Assembly: GCA_008704415.1 (NCBI GenBank)
Contig: VXIS01000228.1
Span: 1-64,000, forward strand
Direction of reading: 5' to 3'
DNA: 64,000 bases
Source of the DNA: Sphaerosporella brunnea
Taxonomy: Eukaryota > Ascomycota > Pezizomycetes > Pezizales > Pyronemataceae
Positions 43,956-54,038 of this stretch are shown piece after piece (within the stretch, counting starts at the first letter, position 1; each line of letters opens with the position of its first letter). The position numbers and the translations under genes were made by a program. The notes beneath the pieces are model-generated. The model saw nothing but the letters and a program-made list of their open reading frames with translations, was not told the DNA's origin and ran no database searches.

Positions 43956-45227
43956 AAAGCGGTGTGCAGTTTTCCTACACCCAGCACAAAGCGGCTCACG
44001 AAATCCCAAGAAACTCTGGGGCGAATCCATCCCCGAAAGCCGGGTGGATCTGCCCGCAAGGCGCTCGTTTCCGCCAAATGTAAAAGCAGTTCATCGATAT
44101 CCATTGCGACCCCCCGTGGGAGACTACCACGAGCAAGCACTCAACCTCACTGACTGGCCTGAAGATTTCACATACTAGTACGTTTTTCCGCAGTTTGATA
44201 CCCGTGATTGTGGCTGTGCTGACAAAAGCTTGCCTCGGCTTCGCCGCCGGTGGTCATCCACATGTTGCCATGGATTACACCGATGAAGCGCACCGCAAGT
44301 TTGTCGATCTCATGTCACACCCACGATGTGTAGCCTGGGGCGAGTGTGGTCTTGATATTTTCAAGAACAAGCCATATAAACATGGGAAGCAGCGGGAGGT
44401 ATCCACCCGGCAGATCGAGGCTGCCGCGTCCCGCCGGTAATCATCTATAGCCGAGAAGCCGACGCTGTGATGCGGGAGGTGCTGGATAAGCACATACCGC
44501 GTGACCACGTCTTCCAAGTGCACTGTTTCGCGTCTTCTCGTGAGCTTGGGAGTTGGGTGCTGGAGACGTTCCCGAACTCGTATCTCGGCATCACTGGTGT
44601 CGTCTCGTACAAGCTGCCATCTGTGCACGAACTCATCAGGAACGGGGAGCTGCCGTTGAGTCGCATGTTGATGGGGACGGACGCGCCGTTCATGACGACG
44701 AAGGGTATACACGTGGGCTAAGCAAACAAGATCCAGAAAACAGGCAAAAAAGAAGTTTGAGTTCTGACATAGCGGAATGATACCGTTCACGGCCGAAGTA
44801 GTGGCAGACTTGATAAACGAGGGGAGGGAAGCACGAGGTGAGGCGGAGAGAACGAACGTCGAGGAGGTGTTGAAAACCACACGGCAAAATGCGGAGAAGG
44901 TCTATCGTATCGAGCTAGGGGCTGAAACCGATGCCGAATAGTTGGGTGATGTTTTCATTCTGTATGTAGGTATGGATGGCGTTCACGCTTAGCTTTTATT
45001 GATGGCTCTGTCGATATTTAAGGGTTTGGTGCAAACGCGCACCGGCTTCAAATATTCATGTTAAGTCATCCCTCTTTATTCCGACTCTGTACTTCCGCCC
45101 GGGCACTACGTTTTGACAGGGGACCCAATAGCCCTCCATCTGAAGCTCTCAAAAGGTAGGCGTTTCTAACAAGCTGTGCAGCTTGTCTAGATTCGTTGGC
45201 CTTATTGGTCGGAGTAACTGATGGGCT

Positions 45228-45320
45228 GGTAACGCGGTTTGGAACCCTTCGGCCGGCTGGTAAAAGGTGCAGCTTGCCTGCATCGAGGCTTTGGAGTTGT
45301 CCGAAATCATCGCTAAGTCT
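45228..45320 (-). repeat. repeated gene-fragment module, inverted copy
   Basis: The reverse complement of this stretch matches about 46662-46746 at roughly 95 percent by eye, including GATTTCGGACAACTCCAAAG, and is more distantly similar to about 46275-46385. The segment is codon-like (RLSDDFGQLQSLDAGKLHLL, PAGRRVPNRV), so the copies are likely pieces of a duplicated gene or element. Confidence 0.6.
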
Positions 45321-46274
45321 CCTGAGGGACTTCGTTTGTCATCTAAAGAACAGAATTAAGTAAGTGATATTGAGCGGGACAAAAACAATCAATCCTTTTG
45401 GTTTCTTCAAATTCTAACAGAAATATCTCTTGTTGTATGAGTGATGTCCAATGAGTCAGCATGTGCACAACACTAACCAGGCCCGATAGAAGCGTCGTCC
45501 AACCACCAAGCTGAAAACACCCGTTTCAACTTTTGGATCTTACTTTCTATCGTCCTGGGTTGGCCCTCACCCCCCTGTCTATTCAATTTGTCCATCCATC
45601 AACGATGGAACGGACTTTTGTCGAGTGGCCGGATAGACTCACAGAAAGCTCCCCACTCCTCACCACCACCACACCGCCCCATACCCCAGACGCAATCTCT
45701 CATCCATGGCTAGAATCAAGTTTCCTACTTGATATTTACAATAATTTACTGAGGTAGATGTTTACAGTTCAATTCTTTCGTGCTCATGAGTATGACTGCG
45801 AACGGAAAGGTGTTGTATCCGCAGCCTACTAGGATTTCCACGTTTCGATACCTTTAGCAGGATGCTTGCAATTATAAATGACATTTTCGTGAATTACCTA
45901 CCCTTTACCGGCGCCGCTCTACCGTGCAAGGATGTTGATTTTGGACAAAGACGGCAATGATATTGGGGGCATGGAAGTAAAGGAGAATTTGAAACCGCTG
46001 GACACGCCGAAGAGATTCGCCGTTGACTTCCATGCCGCCCTACTGGCCGACAATCCGATTGGGTCCTTACATCTTGCGATTGGGGCATGTGGCTTTTCGC
46101 TCATGACCATGGATGCTCCCAGGAAAACTCAGCGCATGGGCCAATACTGTCATCGGGGGAGGAGAACAATCAATTCCGGCAATGAAGGTCGGAATTGTAC
46201 TCTTTAAGGTACATGTATGTTCACAATATTATCCCACTCAATATCACTTACTTAATTATGTTGTCTAGATGACC

Positions 46275-46385
46275 AACGAAGTCCCGGTGGGCGAATTGGC
46301 GATAATATCGGACAGTTCCAAAACCCCAATACAGGCGAGCCGCCGGCTGTACCAGCCGGCGGAAGGGTTTCAAACCACCTTACCC
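46275..46385 (+). repeat. repeated gene-fragment module, diverged direct copy
   Basis: Codon-like stretch RIGDNIGQFQNPNTGEPPAV, PAGGRVSNHLT, then NKANNLGKL, parallel to the other two copies. Preceded by an intron-like segment (GTACAT to GTCTAG, 46210-46269). Confidence 0.5.
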
Positions 46386-46661
46386 ACCCATCAACTACTG
46401 CGACCAATAAAGCCAACAATTTAGGTAAGTTGTACAACTTGCTCTAAACGTCGAGAGCTACATGATTCCGCTATCAAAAATTCGAGCTGAGGATAGTGCC
46501 TGGGCCCAGCGGAAGTACAGAGTGGGAGTAAAGAGAGATGAATTACAAAGGGGGTTGAAAAACTGCTTACAGCGGGACATTTTGAGCCTTTTGGGGGGTA
46601 AAAGGCATGGCAGTTCCCTCGAAGCTGTATAAGCGCTTGACGAACGAAGTTCCCCCTAGAA

Positions 46662-46746
46662 GACTTAGCGATAATTTCGGACAACTCCAAAGCCTTGATG
46701 CAGGCAAGCTGCACCATTTACCAGCCGGCCGAAGGGTTCCAAACCG
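46662..46746 (+). repeat. repeated gene-fragment module, direct copy
   Basis: RLSDNFGQLQSLDAGKLHHL then PAGRRVPNRL. Nearly identical to the inverted copy at 45228-45320. Confidence 0.6.
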
Positions 46747-47174
46747 CTTATCGGTTCCCAAACAACGACCTGGCGTTGATCCGTGTTGATAACGATTGCT
46801 TCGGAATGCAAGCCACTCGTCTCCTCCACTCGCCACAACCGAACCCGAATAAAATCGTTACAATCAACATATTTGCCACCGGAAAACAGATGATGAGTAC
46901 CCAAGGCATTCGATTACAGAGGCGGTCCAATAAAACCATCCCTGGCAGGCCCGAAGGACCGCCATACCTCTATATACATCAAGGAAGATTCGCAACATCT
47001 CTACCGATAATCCAACAACCTCCGCAGGTCCGTGGAGGCGTGTGCGGCGCACCGCTCCTGATCACCGGGGGCCAGAGGCCGACGATATTGTTTGAGGAGT
47101 TGCTGTTTTTTTTTTTGCTGGGCCGACGTCCGGGGATATTGGTCTTCGTTGCTCTGTTATGCGGAAATATGTGA
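46695..47174 (+). CDS. hypothetical protein fragment with trypsin-like motifs
   Basis: Open frame with MQASCTIYQPAEGFQ at its start (overlapping the repeated module), then NNDLALIRVDND, reminiscent of the catalytic-Asp segment of chymotrypsin-fold peptidases (NDLALI), and QVRGGVCGAPLLITGG, reminiscent of the nucleophile segment (GxxGxPL) but with Cys in place of Ser. The His segment was not found upstream. Downstream it runs into a T-run (LLFFFLLGRR), so the 3' end is doubtful. It may be a fragment of a decayed peptidase-like gene. I cannot assign a function. Confidence 0.3.
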   Translation: MMQASCTIYQPAEGFQTAYRFPNNDLALIRVDNDCFGMQATRLLHSPQPNPNKIVTINIFATGKQMMSTQGIRLQRRSNKTIPGRPEGPPYLYIHQGRFATSLPIIQQPPQVRGGVCGAPLLITGGQRPTILFEELLFFFLLGRRPGILVFVALLCGNM

Positions 47175-48459
47175 TCCGTTGCTAGACGGTGATTGGGATT
47201 TGATGTGATGTTTCTACTTTCGAGATACCTAGCTCCTTCAGATAGGTACACACCAATCCAGATATCCCTTTGATTGTACGCGTTTGGCATTTTGATAGCT
47301 CCTCCTCCTCAAGGTCTGCTTCCGGCATCACCAGCTTGCAATATCGGGCCCATTGCACCTTCTCCTGCTTCGTAGCAATCCAAGGTTGACTGCGCGCGTT
47401 GTTATGGTGTGAGCACTAAACACGCTGCCGCCACACCGGTCATAAGACGCCACTTGTTGTGTACCACGGGATATAAAAGCCATGTCCGCAGGCTTGGAGT
47501 GGACGACACAGATGTCTTTTTCTACCGTTCCGAATCGATAGAGGAAGGTCATCCCGCACGGGCTCCACATTGCATCACTCGATCGCCGTTTTTTTTCCTC
47601 GCCGAGTGACTAGGCGTGAAGGAAGGCAGAACTGTTCTTGCCCCATATCCAGAAACCACCACTTTCCACCATCGCTGCCCTCAACCGATGTGCCCCCCCG
47701 TCGAAAAAAAAAGTGGGTTGTGTTCGGCGAACATTGCACATATGTTAATGATGATAGATCTCGCCGACGACGCACAATTCGCAGAGCCTAGAATGTACCA
47801 ACTTGCATAAGTTGCGTTGCAGCCTTGAATCTGAATCCGAGCTTGTCAAGTTTTTGAAGAAGAGCCGCCCCCCAAGGCGTTGAACCGAAAAAGGATAAGT
47901 TTTTTTCTTTCTGGATCTCCACACGTCGTTGATAATTCCAAGGTGATTAATCGAGATAATGGGATAGCGCATGGCAGGGGGTGCTGTTTCCTAAAGTCAG
48001 CTATATCCCTGGAGGAAAGCGACCATAGCCACCCGCTTCTCTGTGGGCTTACATGTTTTTGCTAGATAAGTAGCCTAGAAGCAATCCTCGAATGATTGTG
48101 AAGGCGAAGACGACAATCCTTTGAACAGACCCCCGCGGCGGGAGGGCGGATGGGCGATGACGAGGCGCCGGAGAGGACAATGCTTCCGAAGGTTGTCAAT
48201 TGATCTGAGGCCAAGTGGAGCCGCTCTCCTTATGTAAAGCCTATGATTATAACGTCAGTAGCATTTAATGATGGGAGTTGAAAACCCTTACCGCGATCCA
48301 TCGGCGGAGAGGGGTTTCCGTGGTTAAAACTTCCATATGGGGAATGTGATAATCACCACCATCACATCTGCACTTCCATGAGATAGATGAGCAAGGAAAT
48401 ATTTTTTAAACTATTCATGAAACGAGAGTCAAAAAAAAAAAAAAATGAAAAAAAGAGCG
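47175..48459. other. gene-poor region
   Basis: Short ORFs on both strands only. A minus-strand frame at 47328-47570 has CGGSVFSAHTIT, superficially protease-like, but no supporting context. No repeat was recognised. Confidence 0.35.
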
Positions 48460-48715
48460 AAAAAAAGGGAAACCCACCATCCATGAAAATTGTTTCCACC
48501 GTTGTTAGCAACACAACGTGCCATGATTGAAGGAAGACGAGAGATCTCTCTATTTATCTCTTCAATGGTTATACGATCTAATTCTTCCAGTAAAACCTGC
48601 TTCATTCGACTCAAAGTGGTTACCCTTCCGATCCCCTCCGTGTCTGGATGCGCTTCAACAACAACCAAATTCGCTTAATGGGGTTCAAATCAACGTATGC
48701 AAATAAACTGTCGCC
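48460..48715 (-). pseudogene. Tc1/mariner transposase C-terminal remnant
   Basis: On the minus strand YVDLNPIKRIWLLLKRIQTR (about 48640-48697) matches the DLNPIExxW block at the last catalytic position of Tc1/mariner transposases. After a frameshift, LLEELDRITIEEINREISRL, PSIMARCVANNGGNNFHG follows, the typical C-terminal tail. A poly-A/T tract lies just beyond (about 48433-48445). The N-terminal two thirds are missing or unrecognisable. It shows that a TA-targeting transposon family has been present, relevant to the TA-ended MITEs. Confidence 0.7.
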
Positions 48716-49213
48716 TACCTGAGACGTTCTTTCGCTCCACTGGCAACTGTGATCGCATTGCTGAGTGTTGAGAAGCGGGAACTCTCACACAGCCGAGATT
48801 TGGTGGTTAACCCAGAGCCGAGTAACTAGCCGTCTTGATCATTTTGTTAGCAACGAGTAGTAGCGAGAATTGAAATCCACAGGTGATACGGTGTGCAAGG
48901 CAACCTCGAGACGCCGATACAGGAAAACGCGGGTATGCCATCGTCACTGTTGCGGTGACGAAATCGAAATGAAATCATCGTACATTCGCAGTTTTGTTAT
49001 CAGTTGCGGTTCAGTACCTCCTTATGGAAGATAGATGGCTTGGGGCTGCGACAATGAAACAACCCGTGACGGCTATAAACCTCATCCCTAAGTTTTTTTT
49101 TTGCCTGTTGACTAATTTCGAATCATTATCGCTGAACATTTTTCTCATACAAGGGGAGTACGCAAGGCGTATGAGAGTGGCAACGTGGCGGTGGAATGTG
49201 ACGATCTTCTCGA

Positions 49214-49327
49214 TACCGTAGAGCTTCGGTAATAAGGCAATGTGGCTAAGTGACTTTGCCATGAGGCTGAGTGACTTCTCCACAGAGCGCAGTGACTTTG
49301 CCACATTGCCTTAGTACCGAGATAATA
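49214..49327. mobile_element. palindromic MITE, copy C (right end truncated)
   Basis: TACCGTAGAGCTTCGGTAAT at the left, the same core as copies A and B in copy B orientation, then CCACATTGCCTTAGTACCGA at the right, where the outer 15 bp of the arm are lost. Confidence 0.75.
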
Positions 49328-49448
49328 GCTCCCGTTCTTCGCTCGCAAGGGCCATCCACGCTCGGCGAAACTTTCCGAGAACTGGCATGTATTTTCCGTG
49401 ACTTTTACGGTGTTGTGATACAAATTGTTGATGCCTATGCAGGTAGAG

Positions 49449-49567
49449 TACCGTAGTAAGGGAATGGGCTAAGTCACTGCGCCATGTAGGCTTAGTGACT
49501 TTGCCACATGGCGCAGTGACTTAGCCAGTGACGTAGCCCATTCCCTGACTCTCGAGTTTTTACGGTA
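49449..49567. mobile_element. related palindromic MITE, variant core (copy E)
   Basis: Starts TACCGTAGTAAGGGAATGGG and ends TTTTTACGGTA, with arms GGGAATGGGCTAAGTCACTG and its complement. Core repeats GCCACATGGCGCAGTGACTT. It shares TACCG ends and AAGTCACT modules with the other copies but has a different arm, so it is a sister subfamily 122 bp from copy C. Confidence 0.7.
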
Positions 49568-51648
49568 GAGTGGAGACGTTTGGCTCGCGTCGGCATTCTC
49601 GGAAATCTGAAAGCTTCTCTAGCAACTCCTAGATGCTGGGTAGGTGCTGAACTCCGAGTTCTCGTGGGTAGCGATTGCGATCTGAAGGACTAGAAGACGG
49701 GATCCTGAGACTAACAGTAACAACACCTGCCTGCGGATCGTTCGCGCAAAGCTCGGCCAAGGCATCGAGAGCGGGAGCATGTCTCTCGATACTAAATAAA
49801 CACACCCCGATGGAAGCCTCGCTTGTGAACCGAGCGAAGTAAGTATGATAAATTATAATAGTTACGGTATCTCTCCGCGTTCCAGCCAGCAGATACCTAC
49901 TTAAGCACTTAAGATCCAGGTGCTCTTAGTATGCAGGGCCTAAATACTTGATTTCAGATCTGGAGATCACCATCCATGCCGAAAAGTGATCCCGAAGAGC
50001 TCAGAAATGGGCCCACCAGAAATTTCAGTTGAGGCAGCGTTCTGCTTCGCTGAAAAGGCAGCAGAGCGGGCTCCTTACATAGCGCACTCCAGAGTACACA
50101 TGCACCTAGTCTGACGTTCGTTGTTCTTTTCTTTTTCTTTTTCGTTTTCGTTTTTTCTTTTAGAGAAACAAAGACAAAGCCCTGCAATGTCGATCAGAAA
50201 CGACAGGATGTACTAGTACTGTTCTCATTCTCTGCACTGCACCCTGAAGCGGGCCAATAAAAAGCTAATTAGCTGTTTCCTAGGCTGTAACTGCCCAGAG
50301 ATGGCAATTTACCATGTCCAGGACCTGGAAACGGAAGGGGGGAGATGAGGAAGGCCAGTTATGTATGGTCGCAGCAGCGGTCACCCCCTATTCATAGGAA
50401 TTGGAATGAAATGAAATGAAGTTCAAAAGAACAAAAATATCTTGAACCTCCTCCTGTACTTACATCCCCCCCTCCCCCCCCATCATCGCGCGTCCCGCTG
50501 CTCACTCTTAACCTCAACTTTTCCTGTCGCGTACCGACGAAAAAAAACACGAGTGTCCCAGCGTCGCAAGTGCTGGATGAGCCCTCTGGAAGGACCGACA
50601 ACGAGCAATCAGTGTTCACGATAACGTTCAATTCGCACTTCCCCCCGTCTCGGCGCAGCTGGCCAGTCATTCTCAGTTTCGGCTCCTCCGCAATCCCGTC
50701 CCCGCATCGCAGAGCGGTCCTTCGGTGTGTACAAAGAAGGATAAGAGGAAAGAGCAGAGAGAAGGATTTCTGCGTGAGAGCGAGAAAGAGAGGGAGAGAA
50801 AGTGTTTCGTCCGCTCGGAACACACGATTCGAGTTCAGATTCAGGTGGGTGCTTCGGCCAATTAGAAACGCGGCTAGGGATGCTTCACGCGGGAGAGGCG
50901 GGAGGAGGAGAGGAAGGGGTCTCGCTATGGTGGTGGTTGTGGTTGGTCGTGGCGGGGCGGGAAGAGGGTTGCTGCAGTGGCGTACCAGCAGCCACACCTT
51001 GCAGCGCACATCTCCCGAGAAACACATGGGCTGACTTATCTCTGTTGGGTACGCATTCGCAGATTTGCTCGACGCCGCACAACAGTCAAGTCTGTCTGTT
51101 TTATTTGAGAACGGCTTGAGAAGAAAGGCTCAATATCAACAAATCGATTCAAAACGAAACAATCCATCCCTCGGAAGACCACATTCGCCGTTGAGCGCAG
51201 GCCGCAGAACCACAGGTTACTTTACACTCACGTTTCACTCTCTTTCGTTTCGCCGCCACTACCTCTACCTCTTCTTCAGATTCCTTCACCCTCACAGCCC
51301 CCTATCGGCCTGACCAGATCACAGAGGAGACCTAGTATTTCTGAAACATACTATCCAGTCTGCCAGTTGAGTCTAGTTCGCCAGTAAACAGTTGAAGGGT
51401 TGCCATCTGCTCTGTCTTGCTATAGCACACATCGAAGCGCTGTCTTTGATTTCTCGAGAGAGCTCTCATCTGCTCTCGGTGCAGACAGACAGACAGACAG
51501 GCAGACAGTCAGTCAGTCAGCCAGCCAACCAGTCAGTCAGTCATTCCCGGGAAGACATACACTGCATACACCGCACCCTGCAGCAGGCAACACTCTTCCA
51601 TTGAAAGTAAGGAAATCATACATTTGCACTTACCTCCCCTGCCTATCA
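49568..51648. other. long upstream region of the septin gene
   Basis: No gene supported before 51649. Contains T/C-rich tracts (50130-50160), pyrimidine-rich leader sequence and a GACA/GTCA microsatellite at 51483-51543. Long ORFs at 50392-51027 (minus) and 50570-51034 (plus) are compositional shadows. Confidence 0.45.
51483..51543. repeat. (GACA)n / (GTCA)n compound microsatellite
   Basis: AGACAGACAGACAGACAGGC followed by AGTCAGTCAGTCAGCC and a second AGTCAGTCAGTC block, in the septin 5' UTR region. Confidence 0.8.
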
Positions 51649-53418
51649 ATGGCTCAATCGTCAGCCAAGCGGCCTCCGACTCCAAAGTCCTCCGATGCCC
51701 CACAACAACCCGCCCCCCCAACACCCGCTTCCCGCAGTTCGACTTCTAGCAACCCCCCTTCCCGCCGCAGCACACTTGGTTTCCTTCGGCGCAGCAAGTC
51801 TGGTGACCCTGTCCGCAAAATGCCTGTTGTCGCTCCCACTCCTCCAAAACTCCCCGATGTCCATCTCAACGGTTCCTCAGGAGCTACCGCTTTCCCTACA
51901 CACCTCGGAAAGAACGTTCGTGATTCTGTCGACATCTTGTCCGGCAACTTCAGCTGCGAGGACGCAACTGACAGCAGCGACGATTTAAGGAAACAGCTGC
52001 ATGTGCCAGGAGGATTTGTTCCGGGCAGGAAGAGCACGGATTCTGTCATAGGTCCCGCTGGGGAGTACGTCAGAAGCAGTCCTCTTCCAATCTCCGAGGA
52101 CCCTTATGCCAACGTTGGTAGCATGACGAACCGTGGAAGATATAGCTACGCCAGCACCACTGCTACCAGCACTGTCAATTCCCCCCGCAGAGTGAGGCGG
52201 AGGAAGGATCCCACTCCCTTCAAGTACGTATCTTTGTCATCGTTACATTCTGCTGCTGCTTTCCGGTGTAACTGGGTTGGGTGCATGTCACTGTGCTGCC
52301 AACACACATGATCGGCATATCTTTGCCCATCGGAATCATGTCACATGCCTCTTCTCTGAATCGTAAATCTGACAGTGGACAGTGTCCTAGTCATCGGTGC
52401 CAAGAACTCTGGCAAGACCTCCTTCCTGCGCTTCCTCGCCCACTCTCTGTCTCCAAAGAAGCGGGGCCAGGCCATCGACCAACCTCCCCAGGCTGATCAC
52501 ACCGGCACGGCCTCTGACTGTCCCTTCAAGTCGACATACATCGAGACTGAGATCGATGGAGAGCGGATTGGACTTACCCTATGGGATTCCGCCGGATTGG
52601 AGAAGAACATGGTCGACCTGCAACTTCGGGAAACTGTTGCCTTCATCGAAGCCAAATTCGAGGAAACATTTTCCGAAGAGACAAAGGTCGTCCGTGCTCC
52701 CGGAGTTCGAGATACTCACATCCACTGCGTGTTCCTTCTCCTCGATCCTGCTAGATTGACCCCAAACAATCACTATCTCGGAAAAACCGGCTCCGACGAG
52801 ACCTGCGGGCTCCATCCAGACTTGGACCTCTCTGTTTTCAAGGCATTACACGGCAAGTCTGTTGTCATTCCCGTGATAAGTAAGGCGGACACGTGCACCA
52901 ACAAGCACATGGAACACCTTAAGGACCTCGTTCGAAACGGATTGGCTGCTGCTCACGAAGACCCACTTGAATCGTTAGAGTTAGAAGTTGATGAGGAGGA
53001 AGTGACTCCCACGAGTACTCCGAGAGGGAAGCGAGGCTCGCTTCCAGAGGTTGAAGAGGAAGAAGACACTGCCACCAGAGATTCGGGAACCGAGGAAGGC
53101 CCCATGGAACATCCAGAGGATGACGAGGAAGAAGACGACGAAGATGAGGTCGACCTAAGCCGTCCCATGAGAATCACTGCTGGTCTCAGTTTCATCCCAT
53201 TGTCTATCATCTCGCCTGATTCTTACGATCCCAGCGAGCCTGTCGGCCGTCATTTCCCCTGGGGCTTTGCGGATCCGTACAACGAGAAGCATTGCGATTT
53301 TACTAGGCTCAAGGAAAGCGTTTTCACCGAGTGGCGTGCCGAGCTGAGGGAAAAGAGCAGGGAATCCTGGTACGAAAACTGGAGAAGTGAGAGATTGGGG
53401 TCGAGGAGACGTCTTTAA
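51649..53418 (+). CDS. septin, AspE-like
   Basis: Two exons, 51649-52223 and 52383-53418, 536 residues. The 159-nt intron has a GTACGT donor and a CTGACAGTGGACAG acceptor region; only the second AG keeps the frame (PFNVLVIGAKNSGKTSFL). Residues 1-190 are Ser/Pro-rich with a basic patch (RRVRRRKDP) just before the GTPase domain, like the phosphoinositide-binding polybasic region of septins. The G domain has the P-loop GAKNSGKT (197-204), LWDSAGLEKN (switch II, DxxG) and VIPVISKADT (G4). An acidic insert (EVEEEEDT, EDDEEEDDEDEVD) lies between G4 and the septin unique element region, and the C-terminus ends in a basic stretch (SERLGSRRRL) without a long coiled coil. These traits fit group 5 (AspE) septins of filamentous fungi, which support filament assembly and morphogenesis. 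Confidence 0.82.
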
Positions 53419-54038
53419 ATTGTGGGAATTCTTGTTACGGTGGGGCACTGGTGGGATTGGGTGGCATAAGGTCTGGATGGCCTATTTACTTTTGCGTCTG
53501 TGACGGCCTTGTTTCCAATAGTTTTCACCCTCAATACCCCGACTTTTCCTTACTTTCTCTTTGGTCTGTTTCTTTTGTTCCTGGGAGCACTTTTGGTGAT
53601 TGGTTTTCCACTTTTCCTTTTCTTTTCAGACGTTGCTAAAGTACTTGAGTGCTTATTTCTTTCTATACTTTTTTTTTTCCTCGTGGGCTGGCTGGTCGCG
53701 CTCTGCTTCACTTTGTCCCTGATGGAGCACACCCGTGTGCTTTTTACTGGTTTGTAGTGGTGAGGAGTGAAGTTATATTAAGAGCAAGTTGTGTGTAGGT
53801 AGTTATGGCGGCGAAACATCCTGTGTGGCGCCGCATGAATTTGCAGCGAAATTTTCTATGTGGGCTAGGTCTTCTGTCGATACATCCATCATATTATCAT
53901 CTTTCATTTACTCATCTCCTTTCTCCCAAAAAGGCAAGACATTCCGTCAATTGGAACATAGATTATTTCTCACTCGTACTCGTGTGATGCGCAGTGACCC
54001 ACCAGGTTTCTTCGGCAAATTCAACGTCCCCAGCATCC
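53419..54038. other. intergenic, 3' regions of converging genes
   Basis: T-rich with short ORFs of hydrophobic residues that follow from T-richness. No gene supported. Confidence 0.5.

Larger units (their letters stand above)
43162..44941 (+). pseudogene. TatD-type hydrolase gene, disrupted
   Basis: TatD enzymes are metal-dependent hydrolases/nucleases with an early HxH motif. Here that motif appears as ASYIDTH, a TGA stop (43476-43478), then HMFTT, as if a Cys codon of HCH had become TGA. A 400-bp MITE begins 22 bp later (43501-43900). The gene resumes with DWPEDFTY, then GGHPHVAMDYTDEAHRKF, HPRCVAWGECGLDIFKN (metal Glu) and QREVSTRQIEAAA; a frameshift near 44420-44440 leads to VIIYSREADAVMREVLDKH, HVFQVHCFASSRELG, YLGITGVVSY, LMGTDAPFM (metal Asp) and, after another interruption, MIPFTAEVVADLI and EEVLKTTRQNAEKVY to the stop at 44941. 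The N-terminal frame from the ATG at 43162 is Ser/Thr-rich, like a mitochondrial presequence. At least three lesions make it a pseudogene. Confidence 0.72.

Noticed and set aside
47328..47570. Minus-strand frame with CGGSVFSAHTIT, trypsin His-like
   Set aside because: Opposite strand to the other peptidase-like motifs, no following catalytic segments, His spacing wrong.
50392..51034. Long overlapping ORFs on both strands
   Set aside because: Arg/Gly- and Ser/Pro-rich translations expected from the GC-skewed leader region of the septin gene.
51483..51543. Possible CRISPR-like or minisatellite array
   Set aside because: Simple 4-bp microsatellite without spacers.
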